From positions 186,001 through 250,000 of the forward strand of contig NZ_JAERQN010000005.1 in NCBI RefSeq assembly GCF_016805305.1: DNA of 64,000 bases. Direction: 5' to 3'. Position numbers and translations under genes: made by a program. The notes under the pieces are model-generated. The model was given only the letters and a program-made list of their open reading frames with translations, was not told the DNA's origin and made no database searches. This document shows positions 17,086-26,835 of this stretch, piece after piece (within the stretch, counting starts at the first letter, position 1; every line of letters starts with the position of its first letter). The DNA is from Falsiroseomonas ponticola. GTDB taxonomy: Bacteria > Pseudomonadota > Alphaproteobacteria > Acetobacterales > Acetobacteraceae.

Positions 17086-19556
17086 CCCCGCCCGTGGAAC
17101 CGCCCGCCGATCCGCCGCCGCCGCCCTTCCGGGACGAGGCGGTGGTCTTCGACATCGTCTTCGTGCTGCATGCCTCCGCCCGCGGCTGGATCCTGGAGAA
17201 GATCTGCCGCGTGGTGGCGGAGGCCTCCGGCGCGCTGTGCCACTTCCTCTTCGTGGAGCGGAACGAGCGGGCGGATTTCGACCCGCCGGCCGCGCGCAGC
17301 TACTTCTTCGCGCATTTCGCGCTCGCCCATCATTTCCTGGCCCGGTACCCGGTGGTGCGGGCGGGCAATGTCTTCGTCTGGGTCACGCACCTCTTCCTCG
17401 GCACCCGCCTGACGCGGGACGACCTGGTGGCGATCGGCCGGCGGAGCACGCATCTCTTCACCCCCAACACCCGCAACCGGGAGGAGCTGGCCGCCTGGGG
17501 GGTGGACCGGAAAGCGATCAGCGTGCCGATCGGCGGCGCCGACCCCGCGCTGTTCCGGCCGAAGCGCCGCACCGGCACGGGCGCCATCGGCTTCGTCGGC
17601 GCCTACTACCCGCGCAAGCAGCCCGACCGGATGCTGGCGATCGCGCGGCTGATGCCGGAGGTGCCGGTCATCCTGCTGGGCCCCGCCGCCGGGGGCCTGG
17701 CGGATGAGGCGATGGCCTGGGAAGCCTGGCCGGGGCTGCCTGAATTCCTCGCCCTGCCGAATGTCCGCTACGTCGCCGCCGACTATGCCGACTATCCCGC
17801 CTGGTACCGGGAGATGGACGTCTTCTGCTCGGTCTCCGGCCTGGAGGGCGGGCCGATCCCGGCGATCGAGGCGATGATGAGCAACCTCGTCCCCGTGCTG
17901 AGCGACACGGGCTTCGCGCGGGACATCCTGAAGCCCGGCGCGGGCGGCGCGATCTTCGACCCCGCCGCGCCGGCGGAGGCCATCGTGCCCCTGCTGCGGG
18001 CGGCGCTGGCCGATACCACCAGCGACCTGGCGGCGCAGGCCGCGGGCTTCACCTGGGCCGCCTTCGGGGAGGCGATCTGGCGCCGGATGCGGGGCGACCT
18101 GCCGCCGGGGCGCAGCGTGAACCTGGCGCGCCAGTCCAACGCCGCGCGCTACCTGCGGCGGGGCTTCCAGCCCGTCTCCTCCACCGGGGCGGCGATGCGG
18201 GCGCGGGATGCGGAGATCGAGATCCCGCTGGCGCGGGGCACCCGGCCGCGGGGGATCGAGCTGCAGGGCTGGGCGCCGCCGGTGCCGGGCGGGGCACGGA
18301 TCGGCCTGCGCTTCGCGATCGATGGGCAGGAGGTCGCCTCCGCATCCGTCACGGAGAAGGCCGGCACCGTCCAGCTGCCGGTGCCGGCGGGGCCGGCGGG
18401 CGGCACGCTGCGCCTCTCGATCCGCGCGGACAGCCTGTTCCAGGCCGACAGGGTCTGGGGCCCGAAGCACGGGACGCGGAAGCTCTCCGCCAAGTTCGCC
18501 TGGTTCCGGCTGACGGAGGAGGCGCCGGCCCTGGCGGCCCCCGCCATCGCGGCGCGGAGGCGCGGGCGGGTGCTGCTGCTGGGCGCCTATGCCAACGGCA
18601 ATATCGGGGACACCTACCAGGCGCTGGCGCTGATGCGGCATGCCGAGGCCTGCCGGCCGGACCTCGACCTGTTCGCGACCTCGCTCTCCCGCAAGCCGAA
18701 ACCCTATGACTTCCCGGCCGACCGGCTGTTCGAGGGCGGGCTGCACGCGACGAATCCGGAGGGCATGAACGCCTTCGACGCGCTGGTGATCGGCGGCGGC
18801 GGGCTGCTGGCGGCGACGCATGCGCCGCTCGACAATCCCGCCTGGGCGGCGCGGCTGACGCTGCCGGTGCTGATCCTGGCCAATGGCGCGACGGCGGCGG
18901 TGGCGAAGCCCTCCGCCGCGCTGATCCGGCAGGCGCGCCATGTCTCCGGCCGGGACGAGTATTCGGTGCGGGCGCTGCGGCATTTCCGGCAGGAGGTGTC
19001 GCTGCTGAACGACCCGATCCTGGCCGACCTGTCGATCGGGCCCTGGCGGGGCCCGCGGGGCCGGGGGCTCTGCGTCATTCCGCGCAAGATGGGGGCGTAC
19101 AACCGGGCGGATTACGAGAGGCTGGCGGCGCTGATGACGGCCGACGACCTGGTGCTGAGCATGTTCCCGATCATGGATGGCCACACCGGCGCGCTGCGGA
19201 CCTTCGAGCCGCATCGCCAGGTGCTGGCGCAGGACATGGCGACGATGGTGGACACGCTGGCCGGCGCGGGCTTCGTGGTGAGCGAGCGCTACCACGGCTG
19301 CATCCTGGCGCTGAAGCTCGGCGTGCCCTGCCTCGGCCTGTTCAAGCCGGAGGAGGAGGAGACGAAGATCGTCGGCCTCTACCGGCAGCTCGGCATCGAG
19401 CACCTGCTGCTGGACCCGCGGCGGGAGGATCTGAGCCGGGAGACGATCCTGCGCCTGCTGGCGGATTTCGACCCGGCGCCGATCCAGGCCCGGATCGCCG
19501 CCATCACCGATGCCTTCCGCGCCGGCCTGGTGGCGGCGCTGGACGGGATCGTCTGA
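17082..19556 (+). CDS. Fusion of a glycosyltransferase and a polysaccharide pyruvyltransferase
   Basis: At 824 residues this is about twice the length of either family alone. Residues 25-345 look like a GT-B glycosyltransferase (IGFVGAYYPRKQPDRM, then VFCSVSGLEGGPIPAIEAM near the donor site). About 370-480 is a beta-rich linker module with LRFAIDGQEVASASV. From about 490 it reads as a polysaccharide pyruvyltransferase: LLLGAYANGNIGD, LVIGGGGLLAA and, near 734, VSERYHGCILALKLGVP. Such enzymes add ketal-linked pyruvate to sugars, so one chain may add a sugar and pyruvylate it. The GTG start overlaps the preceding stop. Confidence 0.78.
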   Translation: MTPPVEPPADPPPPPFRDEAVVFDIVFVLHASARGWILEKICRVVAEASGALCHFLFVERNERADFDPPAARSYFFAHFALAHHFLARYPVVRAGNVFVWVTHLFLGTRLTRDDLVAIGRRSTHLFTPNTRNREELAAWGVDRKAISVPIGGADPALFRPKRRTGTGAIGFVGAYYPRKQPDRMLAIARLMPEVPVILLGPAAGGLADEAMAWEAWPGLPEFLALPNVRYVAADYADYPAWYREMDVFCSVSGLEGGPIPAIEAMMSNLVPVLSDTGFARDILKPGAGGAIFDPAAPAEAIVPLLRAALADTTSDLAAQAAGFTWAAFGEAIWRRMRGDLPPGRSVNLARQSNAARYLRRGFQPVSSTGAAMRARDAEIEIPLARGTRPRGIELQGWAPPVPGGARIGLRFAIDGQEVASASVTEKAGTVQLPVPAGPAGGTLRLSIRADSLFQADRVWGPKHGTRKLSAKFAWFRLTEEAPALAAPAIAARRRGRVLLLGAYANGNIGDTYQALALMRHAEACRPDLDLFATSLSRKPKPYDFPADRLFEGGLHATNPEGMNAFDALVIGGGGLLAATHAPLDNPAWAARLTLPVLILANGATAAVAKPSAALIRQARHVSGRDEYSVRALRHFRQEVSLLNDPILADLSIGPWRGPRGRGLCVIPRKMGAYNRADYERLAALMTADDLVLSMFPIMDGHTGALRTFEPHRQVLAQDMATMVDTLAGAGFVVSERYHGCILALKLGVPCLGLFKPEEEETKIVGLYRQLGIEHLLLDPRREDLSRETILRLLADFDPAPIQARIAAITDAFRAGLVAALDGIV

Positions 19557-19563
19557 ACGCTGG

Positions 19564-21069
19564 CTACCGCCGTTGCGCCGCGAAGCGGACGGCTTCCTCG
19601 GCGGCGCGGAACAGGGCGCGGGCCTTCTGGTGCGTCTCCTGGTACTCGGCTTCCGGGTCGCTGTCCGCCACCACGCCGGCGCCGGCCTGCACATGCATGA
19701 CGCCGTCCTTCACCAGCGCGGTGCGCAGCGCGATGCAGGTGTCCATGTCCCCATCCGCGCCGAAATAGCCGACGCCGCCGGCATAGATGCCACGGCGGGA
19801 GGGCTCCAGCGCCTCGATGATCTGCATGGCGCGCACCTTGGGCGCGCCGGAGAGCGTGCCGGCCGGGAAGCCCGCCGCCAGCGCATCCAGCGCATCGAGG
19901 CCGGGGCGCAGCCGGCCCACCACCTCCGACATGATGTGCATGACCTGGCTGTAGCGCTCGACCTGGAATTTCTGCGTCACGCGCACGCTGCCGATCTCCG
20001 CCACCCGGCCGACATCGTTGCGGCCGAGGTCGATCAGCATCAGGTGCTCCGCCAGCTCCTTCGGATCGGCGAGGAGTTCGAGTTCGAGCCGCTTGTCCTC
20101 CTCCGGCGTCGCGCCGCGGGGGCGGGTGCCGGCGAGCGGCCGCAGCTTCACTTCCCCATGCTTCACGCTGACGAGGATTTCCGGCGATGCCCCGACCAGG
20201 GAAAAACCGGAAAAATCGCAGTAGAAGAGGTAGGGGGCCGGGTTCAGGCGGCGCAGCGCGCGGTAGAGCGCGAAGGGCGGCAGGCCGAAGGGCGCGGAGA
20301 AGCGCTGGGAGGGCACGACCTGGAAGGCGTCGCCGGCATTGATGTAGTCCTTGGCCTTCAGCACCGCGGCCTTGAAATCCTCCTTCGTGAAGTTGGAGGT
20401 GGGGGCGGGCGGCGGCGGCAGGGCGGCGGGCGGCGCCGGGCGGGGCAGGGGGCGGTCGAGCGCCGCCTCGGCCTCGTCCAGCCTGGCATTCGCCAGGTCC
20501 CAGGCGGCCTGCGGGTCTGTCCCAGGTTCCGGCCAGACGGGCGTCACCAGCGTCAGCGTGTCCCGCACATGGTCGAAGACGGCGACCAGGGTCGGGCGGA
20601 TCATTACCGCTTCCGGCACGCCCAGCACATCCGGGTTCTTGGCCGGCAGGCGCTCCATCTGGCGCACCATGTCGTAGCCGAGATAGCCGAAGAGGCCGGC
20701 GGCGATGCTGGGCAGCCCGGCCGGCATGGGCATGCGCGTCGCCTGCACCAGAGCGCGCAGGCTGTCGAGCGGCGGGGCCGGGTCCGGCACGAAGGCATGG
20801 GGGGCGGAGAGGGCGTGGCGATTGATCTCCGCCTGGCCGCCCCGGCAGCGCCAGACCAGGTCCGGCTCCATGCCGAGGGCGGAGAAGCGGCCGCGCGCCG
20901 CGCCGCCTTCTACCGATTCCAGCAGGAAGGCATTGGGCCGGCCCTGCACCAGGCGCAGGAAGGCGCCGACCGGCGTGTCGAGATCCGCGACCCGCTCCCG
21001 GAACAGCACCTGGCCGCGCCCGGCGGCCACCGCCTCCCGGAAGGCGGCGAAGGAGGGGGCGGCGCTCAC
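19564..21069 (-). CDS. trpE: TrpE, anthranilate synthase component I
   Basis: TrpE converts chorismate to anthranilate with ammonia from TrpG. The 501 residues include the chorismate-binding domain with VVPSQRFSAPF, YLFYCDFSGFSLVGASPEI, RPLAGTRPRG, LIDLGRNDVGRV and the AGTLSGAPKVRAMQIIE signature. The start overlaps the ppiD stop by four bases, so ppiD-trpE form one unit on the minus strand. The rest of the usual trp series (trpG onward) lies 14.4 kb downstream, beyond unrelated genes on both strands. Confidence 0.96.
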   Translation of the reverse strand: MSAAPSFAAFREAVAAGRGQVLFRERVADLDTPVGAFLRLVQGRPNAFLLESVEGGAARGRFSALGMEPDLVWRCRGGQAEINRHALSAPHAFVPDPAPPLDSLRALVQATRMPMPAGLPSIAAGLFGYLGYDMVRQMERLPAKNPDVLGVPEAVMIRPTLVAVFDHVRDTLTLVTPVWPEPGTDPQAAWDLANARLDEAEAALDRPLPRPAPPAALPPPPAPTSNFTKEDFKAAVLKAKDYINAGDAFQVVPSQRFSAPFGLPPFALYRALRRLNPAPYLFYCDFSGFSLVGASPEILVSVKHGEVKLRPLAGTRPRGATPEEDKRLELELLADPKELAEHLMLIDLGRNDVGRVAEIGSVRVTQKFQVERYSQVMHIMSEVVGRLRPGLDALDALAAGFPAGTLSGAPKVRAMQIIEALEPSRRGIYAGGVGYFGADGDMDTCIALRTALVKDGVMHVQAGAGVVADSDPEAEYQETHQKARALFRAAEEAVRFAAQRR

Positions 21070-22967
21070 GGCACCACCTGCTGCATCAGCGTCTGGTTGA
21101 TGCGCGGCGCGGCGCGGCTGCGCAGCGCGGCGAGGTAGGCGGCCTCCAGCTCATCGGCCGACTGGTTCATCAGCGTGCTGCGCGCATTGGCCAGCGCGGC
21201 GGGATCGGCGGCGGGGTCGGCGGCGATCACCTCCAGCAGCTGCGCCACCGCGAAGCCGTTGCGGGTCGGCACCATCGTCGCCTCGCCCACACGCAGGTTG
21301 AAGATGGCGGGCAGCAGTTCCGGCGGCACGGTCAGGCCGGGCGTGCCGGCCACGGGCTGGCGGCCGAAGGGGCCCATCCGGTCGCTCTGCGCGCCCTGGG
21401 CGGTGGCGGCTTCCGCCAGGCTGGCGCCGTTGCGGCTGGCGCCGAGCAGGGCGGCGGCCTTCTCCTCCTGGAAGCGGCGGCGGGCATCGACGAGGAAGGC
21501 GAGGCGCACCTCCTCCGCGATGCTCTCCAGCGGCTTCAGCGCGGGCGGCGTGATGGCGCGGAGTTCGACGGCCATGAAGCCCTCGGCCTGGCGAAGCTCG
21601 GCCAGGCGCGGGGCGCGGCCCATCTCCGCCGTGAAGATCGCGCGCAGCGCTTCCTGCCGCGCCGCGGCGGGCACGGGCAGGACCACGGGCAGGCCCTCGG
21701 CGTCCCGGCCCTCGGCATCCAGCTTCACCGTCGTGACGGTCATGGCGTAGCGGCGGGCCGCTTCCTCCAGCGTCGCGCCGCCGGCGATGGCGTCCTCCAC
21801 CCGGTTCGCACGCTCGAAGGCCAGGTCGCCGGCGCGTTCCAGCGCGACTTCCCGCCGCAGCCGGTCCGCGACCTCCGCCAGCGGGGTGGTCACGCCGGGG
21901 GTGATGCGGGCCACGCGCATGACGTGCCAGCCGAAGGGGGACTGGATGGGCTGGGTGATGCCGCCGGCGGGGGCGGCGAAGACCGCATTGGCCAGCGCCT
22001 CGATCGGCAGGTCCGCGCGGGTCAGGTCGCCCAGCGCCAGCGCGCCGCCGCCGGCCGCCGTCGCCGCCTGCTCGATGGCGGCGAAATCGGGGTTGGCGGC
22101 CCAGGTTGTGGCGATGGCGCGGGCGGCTTCCTCGGTCGGCACCAGCGCCTGCTGCAGGTCGCGGCGCTCCGGCGTCTCGAACTGGGAATGGCGCGCCTCA
22201 TAGGCGGCGGTCAGGTCGGCGTCGGAAACCTCGACCTGGTCGGCCAGCGTCTCCGCCGTCAGCACCGCGACGGTGGCCTCTCGCAGCGCAGGGGTGGAGA
22301 AGCGGTCGGGGTTGTTGGCGTGGAAGCGGGCGAGGGCGGCTTCCGTCGGCGGCTCCGGCTCCGGCGCCTCCAGCAGCGGGAATTCAGCGACCTGGGCGAC
22401 GCGCTGCTCGCGCTCGAACCGCACCATGGCGTTGGCGAGCAGGGTGGGGGCCATGGCGCCGGTGCGCACGGCGCCGATCAGCTGGATGCGCTGCAGGTCG
22501 TCCCGCACCAGCTGCAGGAACATCGCCTCGTTCATGTCGTTCTGGCGCAGCCACTGGTCGAGGATCAGCCGGTTGAAGCGGCCGCCGGACTGGAAGCTGG
22601 GGATGGAGAAGACGTATTCCTGCACCGCCGCATCGGGGGTGGAGATGCCGAGGCGGCCGGCCTCCAGCCGCTGGGCGCGTTCGCTGATCAGGTTCTCCAC
22701 CGCCTGCATGGCGACGGCGCGGCGCAGCGGCTCCTCCGGCTCGAAACTCGGGCCGAGCTGGCGCGTCACCCGCTGCAATTCGCGGCGGGCGGCGTTCTGC
22801 GCCTCCGGCACCTCGATGCTGGCGCCTTCCATGCGCACCACGGCGGATTCCCGCCACAGGTTGCGGACCGTGTCCTCGATCCCCCAGATGCCGAAGGACA
22901 GCACCAGGAGGAGGAACAGGACCTTGGCGACCCAGGTCTGGGTGAGCTTGCGGAACCAGGTGATCAT
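21066..22967 (-). CDS. ppiD: PpiD/SurA-type periplasmic peptidyl-prolyl isomerase
   Basis: The 633-residue protein begins MITWFRKLTQTWVAKVLFLL with a single membrane anchor (about 15-32) and then a large periplasmic part. The SurA-N-like chaperone region follows the anchor, and a parvulin domain lies in the middle (residues about 230-370, with GWHVMRVARITPG). This is the architecture of PpiD, which assists folding of exported proteins at the Sec translocon. The start at 22967 is set by the anchor, and the ribosome binding site is weak. It sits upstream of trpE and divergent from tpiA, an order kept in relatives. Confidence 0.88.
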   Translation of the reverse strand: MITWFRKLTQTWVAKVLFLLLVLSFGIWGIEDTVRNLWRESAVVRMEGASIEVPEAQNAARRELQRVTRQLGPSFEPEEPLRRAVAMQAVENLISERAQRLEAGRLGISTPDAAVQEYVFSIPSFQSGGRFNRLILDQWLRQNDMNEAMFLQLVRDDLQRIQLIGAVRTGAMAPTLLANAMVRFEREQRVAQVAEFPLLEAPEPEPPTEAALARFHANNPDRFSTPALREATVAVLTAETLADQVEVSDADLTAAYEARHSQFETPERRDLQQALVPTEEAARAIATTWAANPDFAAIEQAATAAGGGALALGDLTRADLPIEALANAVFAAPAGGITQPIQSPFGWHVMRVARITPGVTTPLAEVADRLRREVALERAGDLAFERANRVEDAIAGGATLEEAARRYAMTVTTVKLDAEGRDAEGLPVVLPVPAAARQEALRAIFTAEMGRAPRLAELRQAEGFMAVELRAITPPALKPLESIAEEVRLAFLVDARRRFQEEKAAALLGASRNGASLAEAATAQGAQSDRMGPFGRQPVAGTPGLTVPPELLPAIFNLRVGEATMVPTRNGFAVAQLLEVIAADPAADPAALANARSTLMNQSADELEAAYLAALRSRAAPRINQTLMQQVVP

Positions 22968-23054
22968 GGCCGCCGGGGTAGCCGAGAAATCCGCACGTTG
23001 CCAGCCCGGCCCGGTGCCTGTAGGGCCGGCGGCAGTTGGGAAAGGGAGATGGGC

Positions 23055-23804
23055 ATGACCCCGGGCGTCCGGCCGCTGATCGCGGGCAACTGGAAGATGC
23101 ATGGCACGCTGCGCGAGGCCGCGGCGCTGGCGGAGGCGGTGCGCGCCGGTGCGGTGGCGGAAGCCCTGCCGGCGGAGCTGCTGGTCTGCCCGCCCTTCCT
23201 GCATGTCCAGGTCCTCGCGGCCGCCATGCTGGGCCAGCCCGTGGCTGTCGGCGCGCAGGATTGCCACGCCGCCGCCAAGGGCGCCCATACCGGCGACATC
23301 GCCGCGCCCATGCTGCGCGACGTCGGCGCCACCTATGTCATCCTGGGCCATAGCGAGCGCCGCGCGGACCATGGGGAGACCGATGCCGTGGTGCGCGCCA
23401 AGACGGTGGCCGCCCTGGCCGCCGGGCTGGTGCCCGTGGTCTGCGTGGGCGAGACGGAGGCGGAGCGCCTGGCGGGGCAGGCGGAGGCCGTCGTCTCCCG
23501 CCAATTGGCCGACAGCCTGCCGGACGGCTTCGCGGGCGTGGTGGCCTATGAGCCCGTCTGGGCCATCGGCACCGGCCGCACGCCCACGGAAGCCGATATC
23601 GCGGCGATCCACGGCACCATCCGCGCGGCGCTGGCGGCGCGGTTCGGGGAGGCGGGGGCCAGGACGCGCATCCTTTATGGCGGGTCGATGAAGCCGGGGA
23701 ACGCCAAGGGCATCCTGGCGCTGCCGAATGTCGATGGCGGGCTGGTCGGCGGCGCGAGCCTGGTGGCGGCGGATTTCCTGGCGATCGCGCGCGCGGCCGC
23801 GTGA
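23055..23804 (+). CDS. tpiA: TpiA, triosephosphate isomerase
   Basis: TpiA interconverts dihydroxyacetone phosphate and glyceraldehyde 3-phosphate in glycolysis. The 249 residues show the Lys14 motif [14 protein letters not shown] with the electrophilic His, [12 protein letters not shown] with the catalytic Glu and flexible loop, and a C-terminal [11 protein letters not shown]. Two ATGs are close together. The second, at 23055, is spaced about 7 nt from GGGAG and was preferred. secG, pyrG and eno follow on the same strand, as in many alphaproteobacteria, here interrupted by a toxin-antitoxin pair. Confidence 0.97.
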   Translation: MTPGVRPLIAGNWKMHGTLREAAALAEAVRAGAVAEALPAELLVCPPFLHVQVLAAAMLGQPVAVGAQDCHAAAKGAHTGDIAAPMLRDVGATYVILGHSERRADHGETDAVVRAKTVAALAAGLVPVVCVGETEAERLAGQAEAVVSRQLADSLPDGFAGVVAYEPVWAIGTGRTPTEADIAAIHGTIRAALAARFGEAGARTRILYGGSMKPGNAKGILALPNVDGGLVGGASLVAADFLAIARAAA

Positions 23805-23823
23805 CGCTCAGCTCGAGGCGCTG
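23805..23823. terminator. Hairpin at the end of tpiA
   Basis: CTCAGC and GCTGAG pair over a 7-nt loop immediately after the tpiA stop. It lies inside the 3' end of the converging vapC gene, so it may be coincidental. Confidence 0.25.
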
Positions 23824-24194
23824 AGAATCCGCACGGGGTAGGCGGCGGCATGGCGATCCGCCGTCAGGAAGGTGGCGCCTTCGACCAGCGCCGTTGCGAT
23901 CAGCAGGTGGTCGAAGGGGTCCCGGTGGTGGGCGGGCAGGGTCTGCAGCGCCGCCAGATGCGGGATCGCGATGTCGAGCAGGCGGAAGCCCTGGTCGCGC
24001 ATTGCCGCGGCGATCTCCGCCACATCGGCTTCCAGCTTGCCGATCCGCGTCTTGACCGCGATCTCCCACAGCGAGGCGGCGCTGGCCAGCACCTCGTTCA
24101 ACGGGTCCGCCACCAGCGCCGTGGCGGCGGGGCCGAGCCGCGGGTCGCCGGACAGCCACCAGAGCAGCGCATGGGTGTCGAGGAGGATCCTCAC
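23808..24194 (-). CDS. vapC: VapC-type PIN-domain toxin
   Basis: The 128-residue PIN ribonuclease starts MRILLDTHALLWWL, with the first acidic catalytic residue Asp6. A central Glu follows in ASLWEIAVK, and later acidic residues lie in HHRDPFDHLLIATAL and TADRHAAAY. VapC toxins cut tRNA or rRNA unless bound by their antitoxin. It overlaps the antitoxin gene by four bases (ATGA), with the antitoxin first, the normal order. The pair sits between tpiA and secG, genes that are more often adjacent in relatives, so it may be a later arrival. Confidence 0.88.
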   Translation of the reverse strand: MRILLDTHALLWWLSGDPRLGPAATALVADPLNEVLASAASLWEIAVKTRIGKLEADVAEIAAAMRDQGFRLLDIAIPHLAALQTLPAHHRDPFDHLLIATALVEGATFLTADRHAAAYPVRILSASS

Positions 24195-24451
24195 CCCAGC
24201 GGGGCCTCCATGGCGTCGAGGAGTTCCGGCGGCGTCTCGTCGAAATCGGACGCGATGCGGATGCGGCCGGCGAGCGTTCCGGGTTGCCGGCGCGGGGCGC
24301 TGTCCGGCGGCGGCGGACGGAGTTCGGCCACCACCTGGTCATGCGAGGTGACCAGGATCGCCTTTCCCTCCCGAGCCTCGCGCAGGAAGCCTGTCAGGTT
24401 GTCGCGCAGTTCCCGGACGCCGACGCGCCGGGGCAGGTCCAGACCGGGCAT
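24191..24451 (-). CDS. vapB: Phd/YefM-type antitoxin of the VapC toxin
   Basis: The 86-residue protein has an N-terminal Phd/YefM DNA-binding fold (VGVRELRDNLTGFLREAREGKAILVTSHDQVVAEL) and a less ordered, acidic C-terminus (DFDETPPELLDAMEAPLG) that probably binds the toxin. The start at 24451 follows a textbook AGGAGGT, and an in-frame upstream start was rejected for that reason. The antitoxin usually represses its own operon through a palindrome, and one is present 25 nt upstream. Confidence 0.87.
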   Translation of the reverse strand: MPGLDLPRRVGVRELRDNLTGFLREAREGKAILVTSHDQVVAELRPPPPDSAPRRQPGTLAGRIRIASDFDETPPELLDAMEAPLG

Positions 24452-24475
24452 GGGCGACCTCCTGTTGCCACAGGA

Positions 24476-24485
24476 TGTGTACACA
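24476..24485. promoter_or_regulatory. Palindrome, candidate operator of the toxin-antitoxin pair
   Basis: TGTGTACACA is a perfect 10-bp palindrome 25 nt upstream of the antitoxin start and about 80 nt from the divergent secG start. Autoregulation by antitoxin binding to such a site is usual for VapBC and Phd-Doc systems. Confidence 0.5.
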
Positions 24486-24566
24486 AAGATCGGCGCCGCT
24501 TCCAGCGCCGTCTTCCGTGACCCACCGCTGGCCTTCCCGCGCGCGCCACGCTAGAAGCGGGCCGCC

Positions 24567-24890
24567 ATGACCACTGTCCTCCTCGTCCTCTTCCTGCTCG
24601 TCACCCTGGCGCTGATCGGGGTCATCCTCGTTCAGCGGAGCGAGGGGGGTGGGCTCGGCATCGGGTCCTCCCAGGGCATGGGCAGCTTCATGACGGGGCG
24701 GGGCACCGCCAACCTGCTGACGCGCACCACCGCCATCCTCGGCACCATCTTCATGGCGCTGGCGCTGGTGCTGGCGATGCTCGGCAAGGGCCAGGCGCCG
24801 CGCGGGTCCATCCTGGACGCGGCGCCGCCCGCGGCCACCGTGCCGGCCGTTCCCGCGGCCCCGGCCGCGCCGTCCGTTCCCAACAACTGA
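24567..24890 (+). CDS. secG: SecG, preprotein translocase subunit
   Basis: SecG is a small membrane subunit of the SecYEG channel. The 107-residue protein has an N-terminal helix (MTTVLLVLFLLVTLALIGVI) followed by VQRSEGGGLGIGSSQGMGSF, typical of SecG. A second helix (ILGTIFMALALVLAML) and an Ala/Pro-rich cytosolic tail complete it. It precedes pyrG, a conserved pairing in alphaproteobacteria. A modest hairpin follows the stop. Confidence 0.94.
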   Translation: MTTVLLVLFLLVTLALIGVILVQRSEGGGLGIGSSQGMGSFMTGRGTANLLTRTTAILGTIFMALALVLAMLGKGQAPRGSILDAAPPAATVPAVPAAPAAPSVPNN

Positions 24891-24900
24891 GTCCGCCAGC

Positions 24901-24917
24901 CCCGCGCCCCGCGCGGG
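24901..24917 (+). terminator. Hairpin after secG
   Basis: CCCGCG and CGCGGG pair across a 5-nt loop 10 nt past the secG stop. The run is very GC-rich and lacks a strong T tract, so it may only slow transcription before pyrG. Confidence 0.3.
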
Positions 24918-24984
24918 GTTCATGGCTGTCTCCCGGTTCCACAAGGCGCGGGTGGCTTTGCTTGCCCGCGCGGCTTCGCTATGA

Positions 24985-26631
<1,647 letters not shown>

Positions 26632-26646
26632 CGGGGAGGTTCCGCG

Positions 26647-26811
26647 ATGGATGAGAAGACGAGGCTCAAGCGGCTGGGTATCGGCGCCGGGGTGACCCTG
26701 GTGCTGACCATCGTGGCGGCCGCGGTCTTCGGCTCCATCGCCGTGCCGCTTGCCCTGGCCGTCGGGCTCGGTGCCACGCTGCTGCTGGGCGGCGGGCTCG
26801 GCAGGAAGTAG
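26647..26811 (+). CDS. Small membrane protein, 54 residues
   Basis: The protein opens with a charged stretch, MDEKTRLKRLGIG, followed by two closely spaced hydrophobic segments (VTLVLTIVAAAVFGSI and VPLALAVGLGATLLLGGGL) with RK at the end. A near-perfect ribosome binding site, GGGGAGG, lies 6 nt upstream, and the gene follows pyrG by 15 nt. Both facts argue that it is expressed. I recognise no family. The two hydrophobic segments could form a hairpin in the inner membrane. Confidence 0.7.
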   Translation: MDEKTRLKRLGIGAGVTLVLTIVAAAVFGSIAVPLALAVGLGATLLLGGGLGRK

Positions 26812-26818
26812 CCGCGCC

Positions 26819-26835
26819 CGGCCTGCCTCAGGCCG
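26819..26835. terminator. Hairpin between the small membrane protein and the minus-strand hydrolase
   Basis: CGGCCTG and CAGGCCG form a 7-bp stem over the loop CCT, just past the small gene's stop and over the stop codon of the converging hydrolase. It may serve both directions. Confidence 0.4.

Noticed and set aside
16329..19694. 1121-codon open frame on the minus strand
   Set aside because: It spans the two glycosyltransferase genes and part of trpE on the opposite strand. Its product is rich in Arg, Gln and His with no motifs, as expected from GC-rich antisense frames.
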